The position numbers and the translations under genes are program-made. Below are positions 18,736 to 25,951 of a DNA stretch of 64,000 nt, in pieces (position 1 is the stretch's first letter; each line of letters starts with the position of its first letter). Origin of the DNA: Chloroflexota bacterium (lineage in GTDB: Bacteria > Chloroflexota > Anaerolineae > UBA4142 > SHND01). The notes under the pieces were generated by a model. The model was not told the origin of the DNA. It saw only the letters and a list, made by a program, of their open reading frames with translations, and searched no databases. Location: assembly GCA_004295045.1 (NCBI GenBank), contig SHND01000059.1, forward strand, positions 186,001 through 250,000. Reading direction: 5' to 3'.

Positions 18736-19698
18736 ATGTCTCTCGGTATTCTCTTTGCTCTCACCGCCGCGTTTATTTGGTCAACGACAAGTTTGTTGGT
18801 CAAACATAACGCGGCGCGCGTGGACACGCTTTCGTTCAACGCGTTTCGCGTTGTCGTGGGCGCGCTGTTTTTTTATGTACTGCTGCCGTTCTTTGGCGGC
18901 GCGCAGCTCCTCGCGCAAATGTCACCACAGACGATTCTTGTGTTGAGCGTCTCGGTTGTGCTTGGCTTTTGCGTCGGCGATTCGATTTATTTTTGGAGCA
19001 TGACGAAAATCGGCGCGTCGCGCGCGATGCCAATTTCGGGCGTCTATCCCGTTTTTACGTGGCTGCTCGCCGTTCCGTTGTTGGGCGAACAGGTGACGCC
19101 GCTCGCGATTCTTGGGACGGTGTTGGTGATTGTTGCGTTATTCTTGTTGGGACGCGAAAAATCGGCTGAGGCGGCAGAAGCGAACGATATGTTGATTACG
19201 TCACCGGAAGACGATGTGGAACCACGCGGCATTTCACAACGCACGCGTTATCTTGCCGTCGCCGCGGCAGTCTTCGCCGCGTTCATGTGGGCGTGTTCGA
19301 CGACGCTGCTGCGGTTGGGAATTCAGATGCAAGAGCCGCTGACGCTGTATGACAACTTGCAACAATCGGTCTTGGTTGGCGCGATTCGCTTGACCGTCGC
19401 GGCGATTGTGCTGTTGCCCATCACGCAGTGGTTAAAAGGTTCGCAGGTGTGGGCAATCTATCGCACGCGTGAATTGCCGAAACTGATTGCGCTCGGAATT
19501 TACAGCACAGGCGTTGGCAGCTTGTTTTTTGTGTTGGGCGTCGCGCTCGCGGGCGCGGCGCGCGCCGCGTTATTCAATAGCGCCGCGCCGTTGCTTGGCG
19601 TGATATTTTCGGGGATATTTTTTAATGAAAAGTTGACGCGGCGCGTGTGGATGGGGACCGCGTTGGCGCTGGTCGGCGTGTGGCTGGTGTTGATTTGA
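18736..19698 (+). CDS. EamA/DMT-family transporter
   Basis: A 320-residue, ten-segment drug/metabolite transporter made of two EamA repeats. The first covers roughly residues 1-140 (SLGILFALTAAFIWSTTSLLVKH) and the second 175-320 (AVAAAVFAAFMWACSTTLLR, ending IFFNEKLTRRVWMGTALALVGVWLVL). A charged cytoplasmic linker separates them. The start is placed at 18736 because the upstream reading frame is repeat cassette B. Such carriers export amino acids or metabolites; the substrate is unknown, although ilvE is adjacent. Confidence 0.88.
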   Translation: MSLGILFALTAAFIWSTTSLLVKHNAARVDTLSFNAFRVVVGALFFYVLLPFFGGAQLLAQMSPQTILVLSVSVVLGFCVGDSIYFWSMTKIGASRAMPISGVYPVFTWLLAVPLLGEQVTPLAILGTVLVIVALFLLGREKSAEAAEANDMLITSPEDDVEPRGISQRTRYLAVAAAVFAAFMWACSTTLLRLGIQMQEPLTLYDNLQQSVLVGAIRLTVAAIVLLPITQWLKGSQVWAIYRTRELPKLIALGIYSTGVGSLFFVLGVALAGAARAALFNSAAPLLGVIFSGIFFNEKLTRRVWMGTALALVGVWLVLI

Positions 19699-19712
19699 GA
19701 GGCGATAAAACT

Positions 19713-19955
19713 TTATACTACCGCGAGAGGACGCGTCGTCAGGATATCGTTCTCCGACAAACGGCGAATTTGCTTCGGTGCAAGCGTTAGCAACGCGCGG
19801 GTTTCCCCATTTGGGTTAACAAATTCTACTTCGTACGCGAGAAAAGGGCGCGTATAGATTTCGACTATCGTGCCGACATCGCCGCGCAACACATGTTCGG
19901 GCTTGAAGTTATCTGTCACGATTACAGTTTCGAGTAACTCAAATTTGGGTTCCAT
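19713..19955 (-). CDS. DUF4926 family protein
   Basis: An 80-residue protein of the DUF4926 type. FELLETVIVTDN leads into GDVGTIVEIY and YEVEFVNPNGETRALLTL, then a terminal LAPKQIRRL. These small beta-barrel-like proteins usually lie next to DUF6883 genes, as here with a 5-bp gap, and are thought to be immunity or antitoxin-like partners; that is inference. It is convergent with the EamA gene, and I see no terminator in the 14-bp gap. Confidence 0.8.
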   Translation of the reverse strand: MEPKFELLETVIVTDNFKPEHVLRGDVGTIVEIYTRPFLAYEVEFVNPNGETRALLTLAPKQIRRLSENDILTTRPLAVV

Positions 19956-19960
19956 TTTCT

Positions 19961-20314
19961 TTACCCTTTCTTGCGTGGCGCAGGTTCGATGGTCACCAAC
20001 TCTGGCACATCACTTTCAAAGCGCACAATCCAAACGGTAGTCACTTGGCGCGGCGCGCCGCTCGGTCCCTGTAACGGCGCGGTAATTGTATATTTTGTGC
20101 CATGCGCGGACGGCTTGCCGGGTTTCGCCGGATGAATCAAATGCTGTGCGCGGATAGCTTGTTCAAGTTGTTGCCATTCATCACGACGAAAACCCATTTG
20201 CCCAAAGAACACTGCTTTGTATCCACCGGATGAATGGTCAAGATTGAGCGCATAGTCACGCAATTTGCGCGGCTCGATCACCGCGCGTTCCGCGTTTGGC
20301 AAACGTCCAATCAC
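19961..20314 (-). CDS. DUF6883 family protein
   Basis: A 117-residue protein. RKLRDYALNLDHSSGGYKAVFFGQMGF is the DUF6883 signature, followed by HGTKYTITAPLQGPSGAPR and a strand VWIVRFESDVPELVTIEPAP. It is paired with DUF4926 in one transcript. DUF6883 domains also occur as C-terminal domains of polymorphic toxins, so a toxin or effector role with DUF4926 as partner is plausible. A GTG start follows a TATAAT at 20326-20321 by 6 bp, which suggests a leaderless mRNA. Confidence 0.8.
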   Translation of the reverse strand: MIGRLPNAERAVIEPRKLRDYALNLDHSSGGYKAVFFGQMGFRRDEWQQLEQAIRAQHLIHPAKPGKPSAHGTKYTITAPLQGPSGAPRQVTTVWIVRFESDVPELVTIEPAPRKKG

Positions 20315-20320
20315 AAGAAA

Positions 20321-20326
20321 ATTATA
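20321..20326 (-). promoter_or_regulatory. -10 element of DUF6883/DUF4926, leaderless start
   Basis: A perfect TATAAT on the minus strand ends 6 bp before the GTG start at 20314, so transcription should begin at or next to the start codon. The -35 region is weak. Confidence 0.5.
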
Positions 20327-20370
20327 TCATCATTTATCAGGAGAATTCGTTTCAATAAAAAAAATTTGGA

Positions 20371-20396
20371 TAGAAACGGAACCGGGTTCCGCTTCT
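20371..20396 (-). terminator. Terminator of the membrane protein gene at 20439
   Basis: Hairpin arms TAGAAACGGAAC and GTTCCGCTTCTA (one mismatch) with a short loop. On the minus strand it is followed by ATCCAAATTTTTTTT. Confidence 0.8.
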
Positions 20397-20438
20397 ACCC
20401 AAAAATTGTTTTACTGGTCCATCCCAACGACGACAGCT

Positions 20439-20885
20439 TTAGTATGCTTTATTCGCTTTGTTATTATTGAGCAAATGTCCCAGGAAATCGCGCGCTCCCG
20501 TTCCAACCAGTCCCCAGAGCAAAAGTGGTTCGGGCGCAATTTCGAGAAAGAATCCGAGCAGCGCGGGAAACACGATCGCGATGGGATTTGCGGCAATGTC
20601 GGGCGAACCTTGCGCTGCCCAAATGCCAAGAATGTTTGTCACAACGCCATAGGCATACGATAGCAAGCCGATGGCGACGATGGTAAGTGAGTGATTCATT
20701 CCCTCTTCGTTAAAGATGAGTTCAATGATAGTCACCGAAATCGCGAGGACATATCCTATCCACGCGTATTGTGGCAGCACAAATTTGAACCCGTCCGCCG
20801 AAAATTGGACGGAAATGAACCACAACACGATGGCGACGCCGATAGCTAAAAGATGGACCAGTTGTTCGTAACGCTTTTCGTTCAT
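20439..20885 (-). CDS. Small integral membrane protein, unknown
   Basis: 148 residues with about four hydrophobic segments (LLAIGVAIVLWFISV, WIGYVLAISVTIIELIF, LTIVAIGLLSYAYGVVTNILG, IVFPALLGFFLEIAPEPLLLWG) and a short hydrophilic tail, FLGHLLNNNKANKAY. AAAGGAG lies upstream of the ATG at 20885 and a good terminator follows. I do not recognise the family. It is flanked by the DUF6883/DUF4926 pair and by an SDR remnant, so this may be a patch of accessory DNA. Confidence 0.7.
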   Translation of the reverse strand: MNEKRYEQLVHLLAIGVAIVLWFISVQFSADGFKFVLPQYAWIGYVLAISVTIIELIFNEEGMNHSLTIVAIGLLSYAYGVVTNILGIWAAQGSPDIAANPIAIVFPALLGFFLEIAPEPLLLWGLVGTGARDFLGHLLNNNKANKAY

Positions 20886-21041
20886 ATTTTTCTCCTTTGT
20901 TTTCTAGTACAGCGTTACCTGTAAATTATGTGCGTCACTTGACGCCATTCAGTAGCGGTTTTGACATAAATCTTACACCCAAGGCGCGAAATTAGAGAAA
21001 ATTTGTTCTGCCATGAATGGCGCGCGCGCAATAGCATAAAA

Positions 21042-21329
21042 ATGTACTTTCAAGACAAGGTGGTTTGGATAACGGGCGCGTCGTCCGGCATCGGTGAAGG
21101 ACTCGCCTGCGCATTGGCGAAACGGAACGCACGATTGATTTTGTCGGGGCGACGCGTGGAGGAATTGGAACGCGTCAAAAAAATTTGCGCGGGCGATTCA
21201 TCGCACAGTGCAATTCTGCCGCTCGATGTTGCTGATTTGGACGCCGCTTTGACCAAAGCCGTACTGCCGTATATGATAGAACAACGTATATGGTTACTCC
21301 TCTTTCAATTACAATTTATGGCAGTGTGA
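21042..21329 (+). pseudogene. Truncated short-chain dehydrogenase
   Basis: The N-terminal third of a classical SDR. The cofactor motif is in WITGASSGIGEGLACALAKR, the second strand in LILSGRRVEEL, then LPLDVADLD. Homology stops at about residue 75 and the frame runs out within unrelated residues. The catalytic Ser-Tyr-Lys region is missing. The 3' end has been replaced by the promoter and start of the glutaredoxin-like gene at 21290, so the remnant is unlikely to be functional. Confidence 0.85.
21249..21277 (+). promoter_or_regulatory. Promoter inside the SDR remnant
   Basis: TTGACC (21249-21254), a 17-bp spacer and TATGAT (21272-21277). The predicted start is about 6 bp before the ATG at 21290, a near-leaderless message for the glutaredoxin-like gene. 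Confidence 0.6.
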
Positions 21330-22048
21330 CGTGTGAAGATACCGCGATCACCACTGCGCGGCTGCGCGCGTTGAATATTCCATTCACGCTCTACAATCGC
21401 GAAGAAAATTCCAACGTGGACGCGCTGTTGGAAAAATACAATAACGGCAAGCGCGTGACGCCGACGCTGGTATTCGGCGACGCGCAGTTTGTGATCGCCG
21501 AGCCGTCGCTGCAAGACCTCGAAGCCGCGCTGCGCGAGGTAGGATACGAATTTGAGGCGGCGCGCGCAGATGAAATTCGCGGCGCATTGAAAAATCAACG
21601 CCTGCCCAATTTCACATTGTCGTCATCGCACGGCGACGCGGTGACGTTGTATAAATTGCCTCGACGCAAACGCGCGGTCTTGTTTTTTGTGGATGATGCC
21701 AATGACCGCGTCAGTCAAGGTTACGCGCGTCAATTGACGAATCAGCGCGAGCTCTTTGAAGAATACAACGCGCTGCCGCTGCCCATCGTGCGCGCGGATT
21801 TGCAAACGACGAAAGAATGGGCGCATGAATTTGCGCGCGGCTATGCCGCATTGTCCGATGCCGACGGAAACGTAAAACAAGAATACGCCGCGCTGTTGGG
21901 CGTGAACGCGACGGAGGCGTTACTGGTGATTCTCGATTCGTTTTGCGCGCCGCGCGCGGTTTCTCACGCGGCAGACGCGGGGGGCTTGATTGCGCCGAAT
22001 GAGATCACGAGTTGGCTGCACTTGATAGATTGCGAATGTGACGAATGA
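21290..22048 (+). CDS. Glutaredoxin-like domain fused to a cysteine-poor redoxin domain
   Basis: 252 residues. Residues 1-85 have a glutaredoxin/NrdH fold (ITIYGSVTCEDTAITTARLRAL, RVTPTLVFGD with the cis-proline, then AEPSLQDLEAALR), but the redox motif is a single-cysteine CEDT. Residues 95-250 resemble an AhpC/TSA redoxin (LPNFTLSSSHGDAVTLYKL, then LSDADGNVKQEYAALLGV). However, the peroxidatic cysteine position after the first strand holds no cysteine. It may be a monothiol adaptor rather than a peroxidase. It is followed by a bidirectional terminator shared with prfB. Confidence 0.75.
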   Translation: MVTPLSITIYGSVTCEDTAITTARLRALNIPFTLYNREENSNVDALLEKYNNGKRVTPTLVFGDAQFVIAEPSLQDLEAALREVGYEFEAARADEIRGALKNQRLPNFTLSSSHGDAVTLYKLPRRKRAVLFFVDDANDRVSQGYARQLTNQRELFEEYNALPLPIVRADLQTTKEWAHEFARGYAALSDADGNVKQEYAALLGVNATEALLVILDSFCAPRAVSHAADAGGLIAPNEITSWLHLIDCECDE

Positions 22049-22083
22049 GGGATCGGAGTCGAGTGGTCAGTTTGATCACATCA

Positions 22084-22117
22084 AAAAAAATTCGGGACAC
22101 GCGTCCCGAATTTTTTA
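22084..22117. terminator. Bidirectional terminator
   Basis: A perfect stem AATTCGGGAC/GTCCCGAATT is flanked by A8 on the left and T6 on the right. It lies between two convergent genes, the glutaredoxin-like gene and prfB, and can serve both. The prfB stop codon lies in its right-hand T tract. Confidence 0.92.
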
Positions 22118-23210
22118 ATTCACTTGCGATTTGAGATACGCTTCGATCAACGGGTCAATTTCGCCGTCGAGGACCAAGTCGGTGCGCGCCGTTTCGTATT
22201 CGCTGCGATTGTCCTTGACCATTTGGTACGGATGCAGCACGTACGAACGAATCGCGTTGCCCCAGCCCGCTTCGACATGTTTGCCTTTGATGCGCGCGCG
22301 TTCCGCTTCTTGCTCTTCGATTTTCTTTTCCACCAAACGTCCGCGTAACACTTTCCACGCGTTCTCTTTGTTTTGCAACTGCGAACGCTCGTTTTGACAG
22401 GTGACGACAATGCCCGTTGGAACGTGCGTCAAGCGCACCGCTGTCGCCACTTTTTGCACATTTTGTCCGCCGTGTCCCGACGCGTGATAAATGTCCACGC
22501 GCACGTCGTCGGGATTGATTTCGATTTCGCCGTCATCTTCGAGTTCAGGCACTACCTCAACCAACGCGAACGACGTGTGGCGACGATTGTTTGCATCGAA
22601 CGGCGAAAGGCGCACGAGGCGATGCACACCGCGTTCCGCTTTCAAACGTCCGTATGCCAACTCGCCTTTGACCTCGACGGTCACACTTTTGATGCCCGCC
22701 TCTTCGCCTTCGGTCTCTTCCAAAATTTCTGTTTTATAGCCGTGCGATTCCGCCCAACGCAAATACATGCGCAAAAGCATCTGCGCCCAATCTTGCGCTT
22801 CGGTGCCGCCCGCGCCCGCGTGAATCGAAAATGCCGCGTTGTTGTGGTCATACGGCTCGGAAAACAATAACTCGAGTTCGAGCGCGTTCAATTCTTTTTC
22901 GAGGGCGAAAGTCTCTTCGGTAACTTGTTGAAGCGTGTCCGCGTCATTTTCTTCCACCGCGAGTTCGAGCAGTTCGGGCGCATCGCGTAAACGCGCTTGC
23001 AAATCTTTCCACCGCGTCATATCGGCTTGGCGCGCGGTGAGGTCTTTCATCACCTTTTGCGCGTTCTGCGTATCATTCCAAAAATCGGGTGCGCTCGATT
23101 TTTCTTCCAGCGCGGCAATTTGTTTTTCTTTGCCCGGCAGGTCAAAGACGCTCCAACAGCGTCGCGAGCCGCGCATTCATTTCCGTTAAACGTGATTTCA
23201 AGTCTTCCAT
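22115..23210 (-). CDS. prfB: Peptide chain release factor 2, programmed +1 frameshift
   Basis: RF2 recognises UGA and UAA stop codons in the ribosome. The gene is in two frames. A 22-codon first part starts at the ATG at 23210 (MEDLKSRLTEMNARLATLLE) with AGAGGA upstream. It runs into CTT-TGA-C at 23147-23141, where a +1 shift continues with GAC into DLPGKEKQIAALEEK down to 22115, giving about 364 residues. The catalytic GGQ lies in HASGHGGQNVQKVATAVRL. A GGAG sits just upstream of the shift site, as an internal Shine-Dalgarno sequence does in other bacteria. The arrangement is the standard RF2 autoregulation. It is the last gene after ftsY and a DUF4258/DUF2283 pair. Confidence 0.96.
23141..23147 (-). 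promoter_or_regulatory. RF2 programmed frameshift site CTTTGAC
   Basis: The in-frame TGA at codon 23 is read through by +1 slippage of the CTT-decoding tRNA. Upstream, TTGGAGCGT provides a GGAG stimulator. When RF2 is scarce the slow termination favours the shift and restores RF2. Confidence 0.93.
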
Positions 23211-23222
23211 TTTGGTTTCCTC

Positions 23223-23423
23223 TTATGCGGTTTCGAGTTGAATTGTTTTTAGTTTCTCTGGTGTTGTTCGTTTGCTCAAGTCGAGGATTTCGATTCCAAC
23301 GACTTGCCCCTCTTTATCGTAATCAAGAATCACGCCGGGTTGAACCTCTTCGGATTCAACGATTGCTGTCTCGTCAAGGCGCAAATAGAGCGCATCGCTT
23401 TCGCGGTCAATTCGTAGTCTCAT
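23223..23423 (-). CDS. DUF2283 family protein, putative antitoxin
   Basis: 66 residues matching DUF2283. MRLRIDRESDALYLRLDE is followed by VQPGVILDYDKEGQVVGIEILDLS, a small all-beta protein commonly encoded after a DUF4258 gene. The start overlaps the DUF4258 stop by four bases (ATGA). It ends 12 bp before the prfB ATG on the same strand, so the pair lies inside a housekeeping operon. Confidence 0.88.
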   Translation of the reverse strand: MRLRIDRESDALYLRLDETAIVESEEVQPGVILDYDKEGQVVGIEILDLSKRTTPEKLKTIQLETA

Positions 23424-23668
23424 CGTTTCCTCCTCATGCGGCGATCAAAAAACACAGTGACAATTCGGTTGGGCTGAATATTTTTGTTCACAACCACGCG
23501 CAAGATCCGGTCATCAAATTCAGGAATCGTTTTGAGGAAATGTGTATTCGCATCTTTTCCCACCTCAGTCCGCTTGGGCGATTCGATGGTTCGCCAGACC
23601 CATTCCTCTTTGATATTACGTTCTGCCATCGCCGCGCGTGCATGTGTAGTGAATACTATGTCAGCCAC
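23420..23668 (-). CDS. DUF4258 family protein, putative toxin
   Basis: 82 residues. VFTTHARAAMAERNIKEEWVWRTIESP is the DUF4258 core, then DDRILRVVVNKN and RIVTVFFDRR. It starts 5 bp after the ftsY stop and is coupled to DUF2283. It belongs to the same family as the protein at 10444-10785 but is shorter and uses a different partner. Confidence 0.87.
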   Translation of the reverse strand: MADIVFTTHARAAMAERNIKEEWVWRTIESPKRTEVGKDANTHFLKTIPEFDDRILRVVVNKNIQPNRIVTVFFDRRMRRKR

Positions 23669-23673
23669 AAGAA

Positions 23674-24642
23674 TTATCCCTCAAACAAATCCTGCACAAA
23701 CTCTTTCGCATCAAATTCCGCGAAATCGTCAATCTTTTCGCCGGTGCCAATGTATTTGATTGGCAGTTTCAATTCTTTCGCAATCGCAAAGACGATGCCG
23801 CCTTTCGCGGTGCCGTCGAGCTTTGCCAAAACGATTCCGGTGAGCGGAACCGCTTTTTTGAATTCGCGCGCTTGGCTCAAACCATTCTGCCCGGTGACCG
23901 CATCGAGAACGAGCAAGGTTTCGTGCGGCGCGGTGGGATCATTCTTTTGCAGTACGCGCGAAATTTTTTCCAACTCTTTCATCAAATTCGTTTTCGATTG
24001 CAAACGTCCTGCCGTGTCCACAATCAACACATCCGCGTTGTTCGCTTTCGCCGATTGATACGCATCGAAGGCAACCGCGCCGGGGTCCGCGCCTTGTTGA
24101 TGCGCGACGACGTTCACTTTGACGCGCTCGCCCCACACCTGTAACTGCTCGATTGCCGCCGCGCGAAAGGTGTCCGCCGCGGCGAGGATGACGCGTTTGT
24201 TTTGTTGCCGCAAATAATTTGCGAGTTTGCCGATGCTCGTCGTTTTGCCCGCGCCATTCACGCCGACCATCAGAATCACGTGCGGTTTTGCGGTGTACGT
24301 TCCGTTGTGCGAATTGGTTTGACCTGCTTCGTCTAAAACTTTGATGAGCTCATCTTTGAGCAACCCTTCCGCTTTTTTCGGACTCGTAATCCGTTCCTCG
24401 TCCGCGCGCAGGCGCAAATTGTCCACGACCTCCATCGTCGCTTCGCCGCCGAGATCGGCTTGGATGAGCGTATCCTCCAGCCCCGTCCAAAATTCCGGTG
24501 TGATGTCGTTGTCGAGCCAGATGAGATTCTGTAATTTTGTTTTAAAGGACTCGCGTGTTTTGGTGAGCCCTTCTTTGGTTTTTTCCTTGTCGCGTTTTAG
24601 AAAATTAAACAACTGCTTGCTCCATCCGCGTTTAGCGGTCAT
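23674..24642 (-). CDS. ftsY: Signal recognition particle receptor FtsY
   Basis: A 322-residue SRP GTPase that docks ribosome-SRP complexes at the membrane for cotranslational insertion. The short basic N-terminus lacks the long acidic A domain of the E. coli protein. The NG domain is complete: G1 in GVNGAGKTTSIGKLA, G2 in AADTFRAAAIEQL, DTAGRLQSKTNLMKEL as G3, TKLDGTAKGG as AKLDGTAKGG for G4, and YIGTGEKIDDFAEFD. It heads an operon that runs through DUF4258 and DUF2283 to prfB. The leader has a promoter at 24705-24733 and a 48-nt hairpin. Confidence 0.97.
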   Translation of the reverse strand: MTAKRGWSKQLFNFLKRDKEKTKEGLTKTRESFKTKLQNLIWLDNDITPEFWTGLEDTLIQADLGGEATMEVVDNLRLRADEERITSPKKAEGLLKDELIKVLDEAGQTNSHNGTYTAKPHVILMVGVNGAGKTTSIGKLANYLRQQNKRVILAAADTFRAAAIEQLQVWGERVKVNVVAHQQGADPGAVAFDAYQSAKANNADVLIVDTAGRLQSKTNLMKELEKISRVLQKNDPTAPHETLLVLDAVTGQNGLSQAREFKKAVPLTGIVLAKLDGTAKGGIVFAIAKELKLPIKYIGTGEKIDDFAEFDAKEFVQDLFEG

Positions 24643-24648
24643 TGTTGG

Positions 24649-24696
24649 GGCGAAGCATCTTCAGTGCGACGTTTTTTGTCGCAAAAATGCTTCGCC
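24649..24696 (-). promoter_or_regulatory. Hairpin in the ftsY leader
   Basis: Outer arms GGCGAAGCAT/ATGCTTCGCC and an inner GCGAC/GTCGC with a T-rich loop. It ends 6 bp before the ATG at 24642, and there is no Shine-Dalgarno sequence in the remaining bases, so it probably affects translation or stability. Confidence 0.6.
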
Positions 24697-24704
24697 GTTC
24701 CACG

Positions 24705-24733
24705 ATTATACGCGCGCCGCGCCTTGTTTCCAA
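24705..24733 (-). promoter_or_regulatory. Promoter of the ftsY operon
   Basis: On the minus strand TTGGAA (24733-24728), a 17-bp spacer and TATAAT (24710-24705). Confidence 0.65.
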
Positions 24734-24754
24734 CCGCGCGCGCCGCGCAAAAAT

Positions 24755-24799
24755 TTGGGCGATGTTGAGAATGTTCTCACACTCTCAACCATCGCCCAA
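24755..24799 (-). terminator. Terminator of the SPFH gene
   Basis: The stem TTGGGCGATG-TTGAGA pairs with TCTCAA-CATCGCCCAA (one bulge). On the minus strand it is followed by ATTTTTG. Confidence 0.8.
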
Positions 24800-24824
24800 G
24801 GCGGTGCCGTTGGTCAATTGATTC

Positions 24825-25814
24825 TTATGTACCCGTTTGTGAGGTGCCGGTACCGGAACCACTGGGCGGCTCAATCTCCGCCGGAAGTGCGCTCGTCCGA
24901 GCTGTGGAATCAGGAACTGTCACCACACTGGCTTCGGAAGTGCCGGCGGTGCCGGCTTGTTCAAGAAATTTGGACAGCCCTTGTACGAGATTCGTAAACT
25001 CCATCGGGAAAATATATTTCGTCGCGGGACTCGCGCCCAACTGCTTGAGCGTATCCATGTATTGCAACGACAATGTTTTGGAATCAATGCCGCGCGCGAC
25101 ATTGAAAATGGTTTGCAGTGCGAGCGAGTACCCTTCCGCTTGCAAGATACGCGCTTGGCGGTCGCCTTCGCTGCGCAGAATGACCGCTTGCTTGTCGCCA
25201 TCCGCAACCGTAATTGCAGCTTGACGCTTGCCGTCCGCTTCGGTGACAACGGCGCGGCGGGTGCGTTCGGCGGACATTTGCCGCGTCATCGCTTCCTGAA
25301 TATCGCGCGGCGGAATAATTTCGCGGATTTCAACCGCCGTCACTTTGACGCCCCAGCGTTCCGTCACTTCGTCCAATTTTGTGCGCAGAACGGTGTTGAT
25401 GTGTTCGCGCTGTGCCAATACATCATCCAAAATAATATCGCCAATGACGGCGCGCAGTGTCGTCGTCGCAATGCCTTGCGATGCGCCCGCGAAATTGCCA
25501 ACTTGCACAACGGACGAAACGGCGTCCACCACTTTGGAATAAATCAAAAAGTCAACGCTAATCGTGACATTGTCTTTGGTGATACAAGTCTGATGCGGAA
25601 TTTCTTGAAACTGTTCGCGCAAATCCACTTTGACGGGCTGGTCGGCGATTGGAATCAAAAAGACCACGCCCGGACCGCGACTGCCAATCGCTTTACCCAA
25701 ACGAAACACGACGAGGCGCTCGTACTCGCGCACGACGCGGATCGCGCTAAAAATCAACGCGGCGCCAACGCCGAGCACCGCGACAATACAACCGAGTGTA
25801 ATGAGATAATTCAT
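24825..25814 (-). CDS. SPFH/band-7 membrane scaffold protein (stomatin/QmcA-like)
   Basis: A 329-residue stomatin/prohibitin-family protein. It has an N-terminal membrane anchor (LITLGCIVAVLGVGAALIFSA), the SPFH domain (VVREYERLVVFRLGKA, GPGVVFLIPIAD, VDLREQFQEIP, VTISVDFLIYSKV), then a charged coiled coil with ERTRRAVVTEADGKRQAAI and repeats of E/DGD-QA. The C-terminus is a Ser/Thr/Gly-rich low-complexity tail. These proteins form oligomeric rings that organise membrane microdomains. The usual NfeD partner is not adjacent. It is divergent from the M20 peptidase. Confidence 0.93.
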   Translation of the reverse strand: MNYLITLGCIVAVLGVGAALIFSAIRVVREYERLVVFRLGKAIGSRGPGVVFLIPIADQPVKVDLREQFQEIPHQTCITKDNVTISVDFLIYSKVVDAVSSVVQVGNFAGASQGIATTTLRAVIGDIILDDVLAQREHINTVLRTKLDEVTERWGVKVTAVEIREIIPPRDIQEAMTRQMSAERTRRAVVTEADGKRQAAITVADGDKQAVILRSEGDRQARILQAEGYSLALQTIFNVARGIDSKTLSLQYMDTLKQLGASPATKYIFPMEFTNLVQGLSKFLEQAGTAGTSEASVVTVPDSTARTSALPAEIEPPSGSGTGTSQTGT

Positions 25815-25894
25815 TGCTTGCCTCCTCTCCGACGATTGAGATTATAACATAACGGTCGTGAGTTGGAACACGCCAACTTGGCGGGTACAAGTGG

Positions 25895-25923
25895 TTGACC
25901 CTTGCTGCAGGCGATGCTAGAAT
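25895..25923 (+). promoter_or_regulatory. Promoter of the M20 peptidase
   Basis: TTGACC (25895-25900), a 17-bp spacer, TAGAAT (25918-25923). The ATG at 25952 follows with AAGGATG upstream. Confidence 0.75.
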
Positions 25924-25951
25924 CGCGTTATTCTACGTCAAGGATGAATCC

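Noticed and set aside
22997..24058. 353-codon plus-strand frame opposite prfB, DUF2283, DUF4258 and ftsY
   Set aside because: Crosses four supported genes on the other strand, with no coherent domain.
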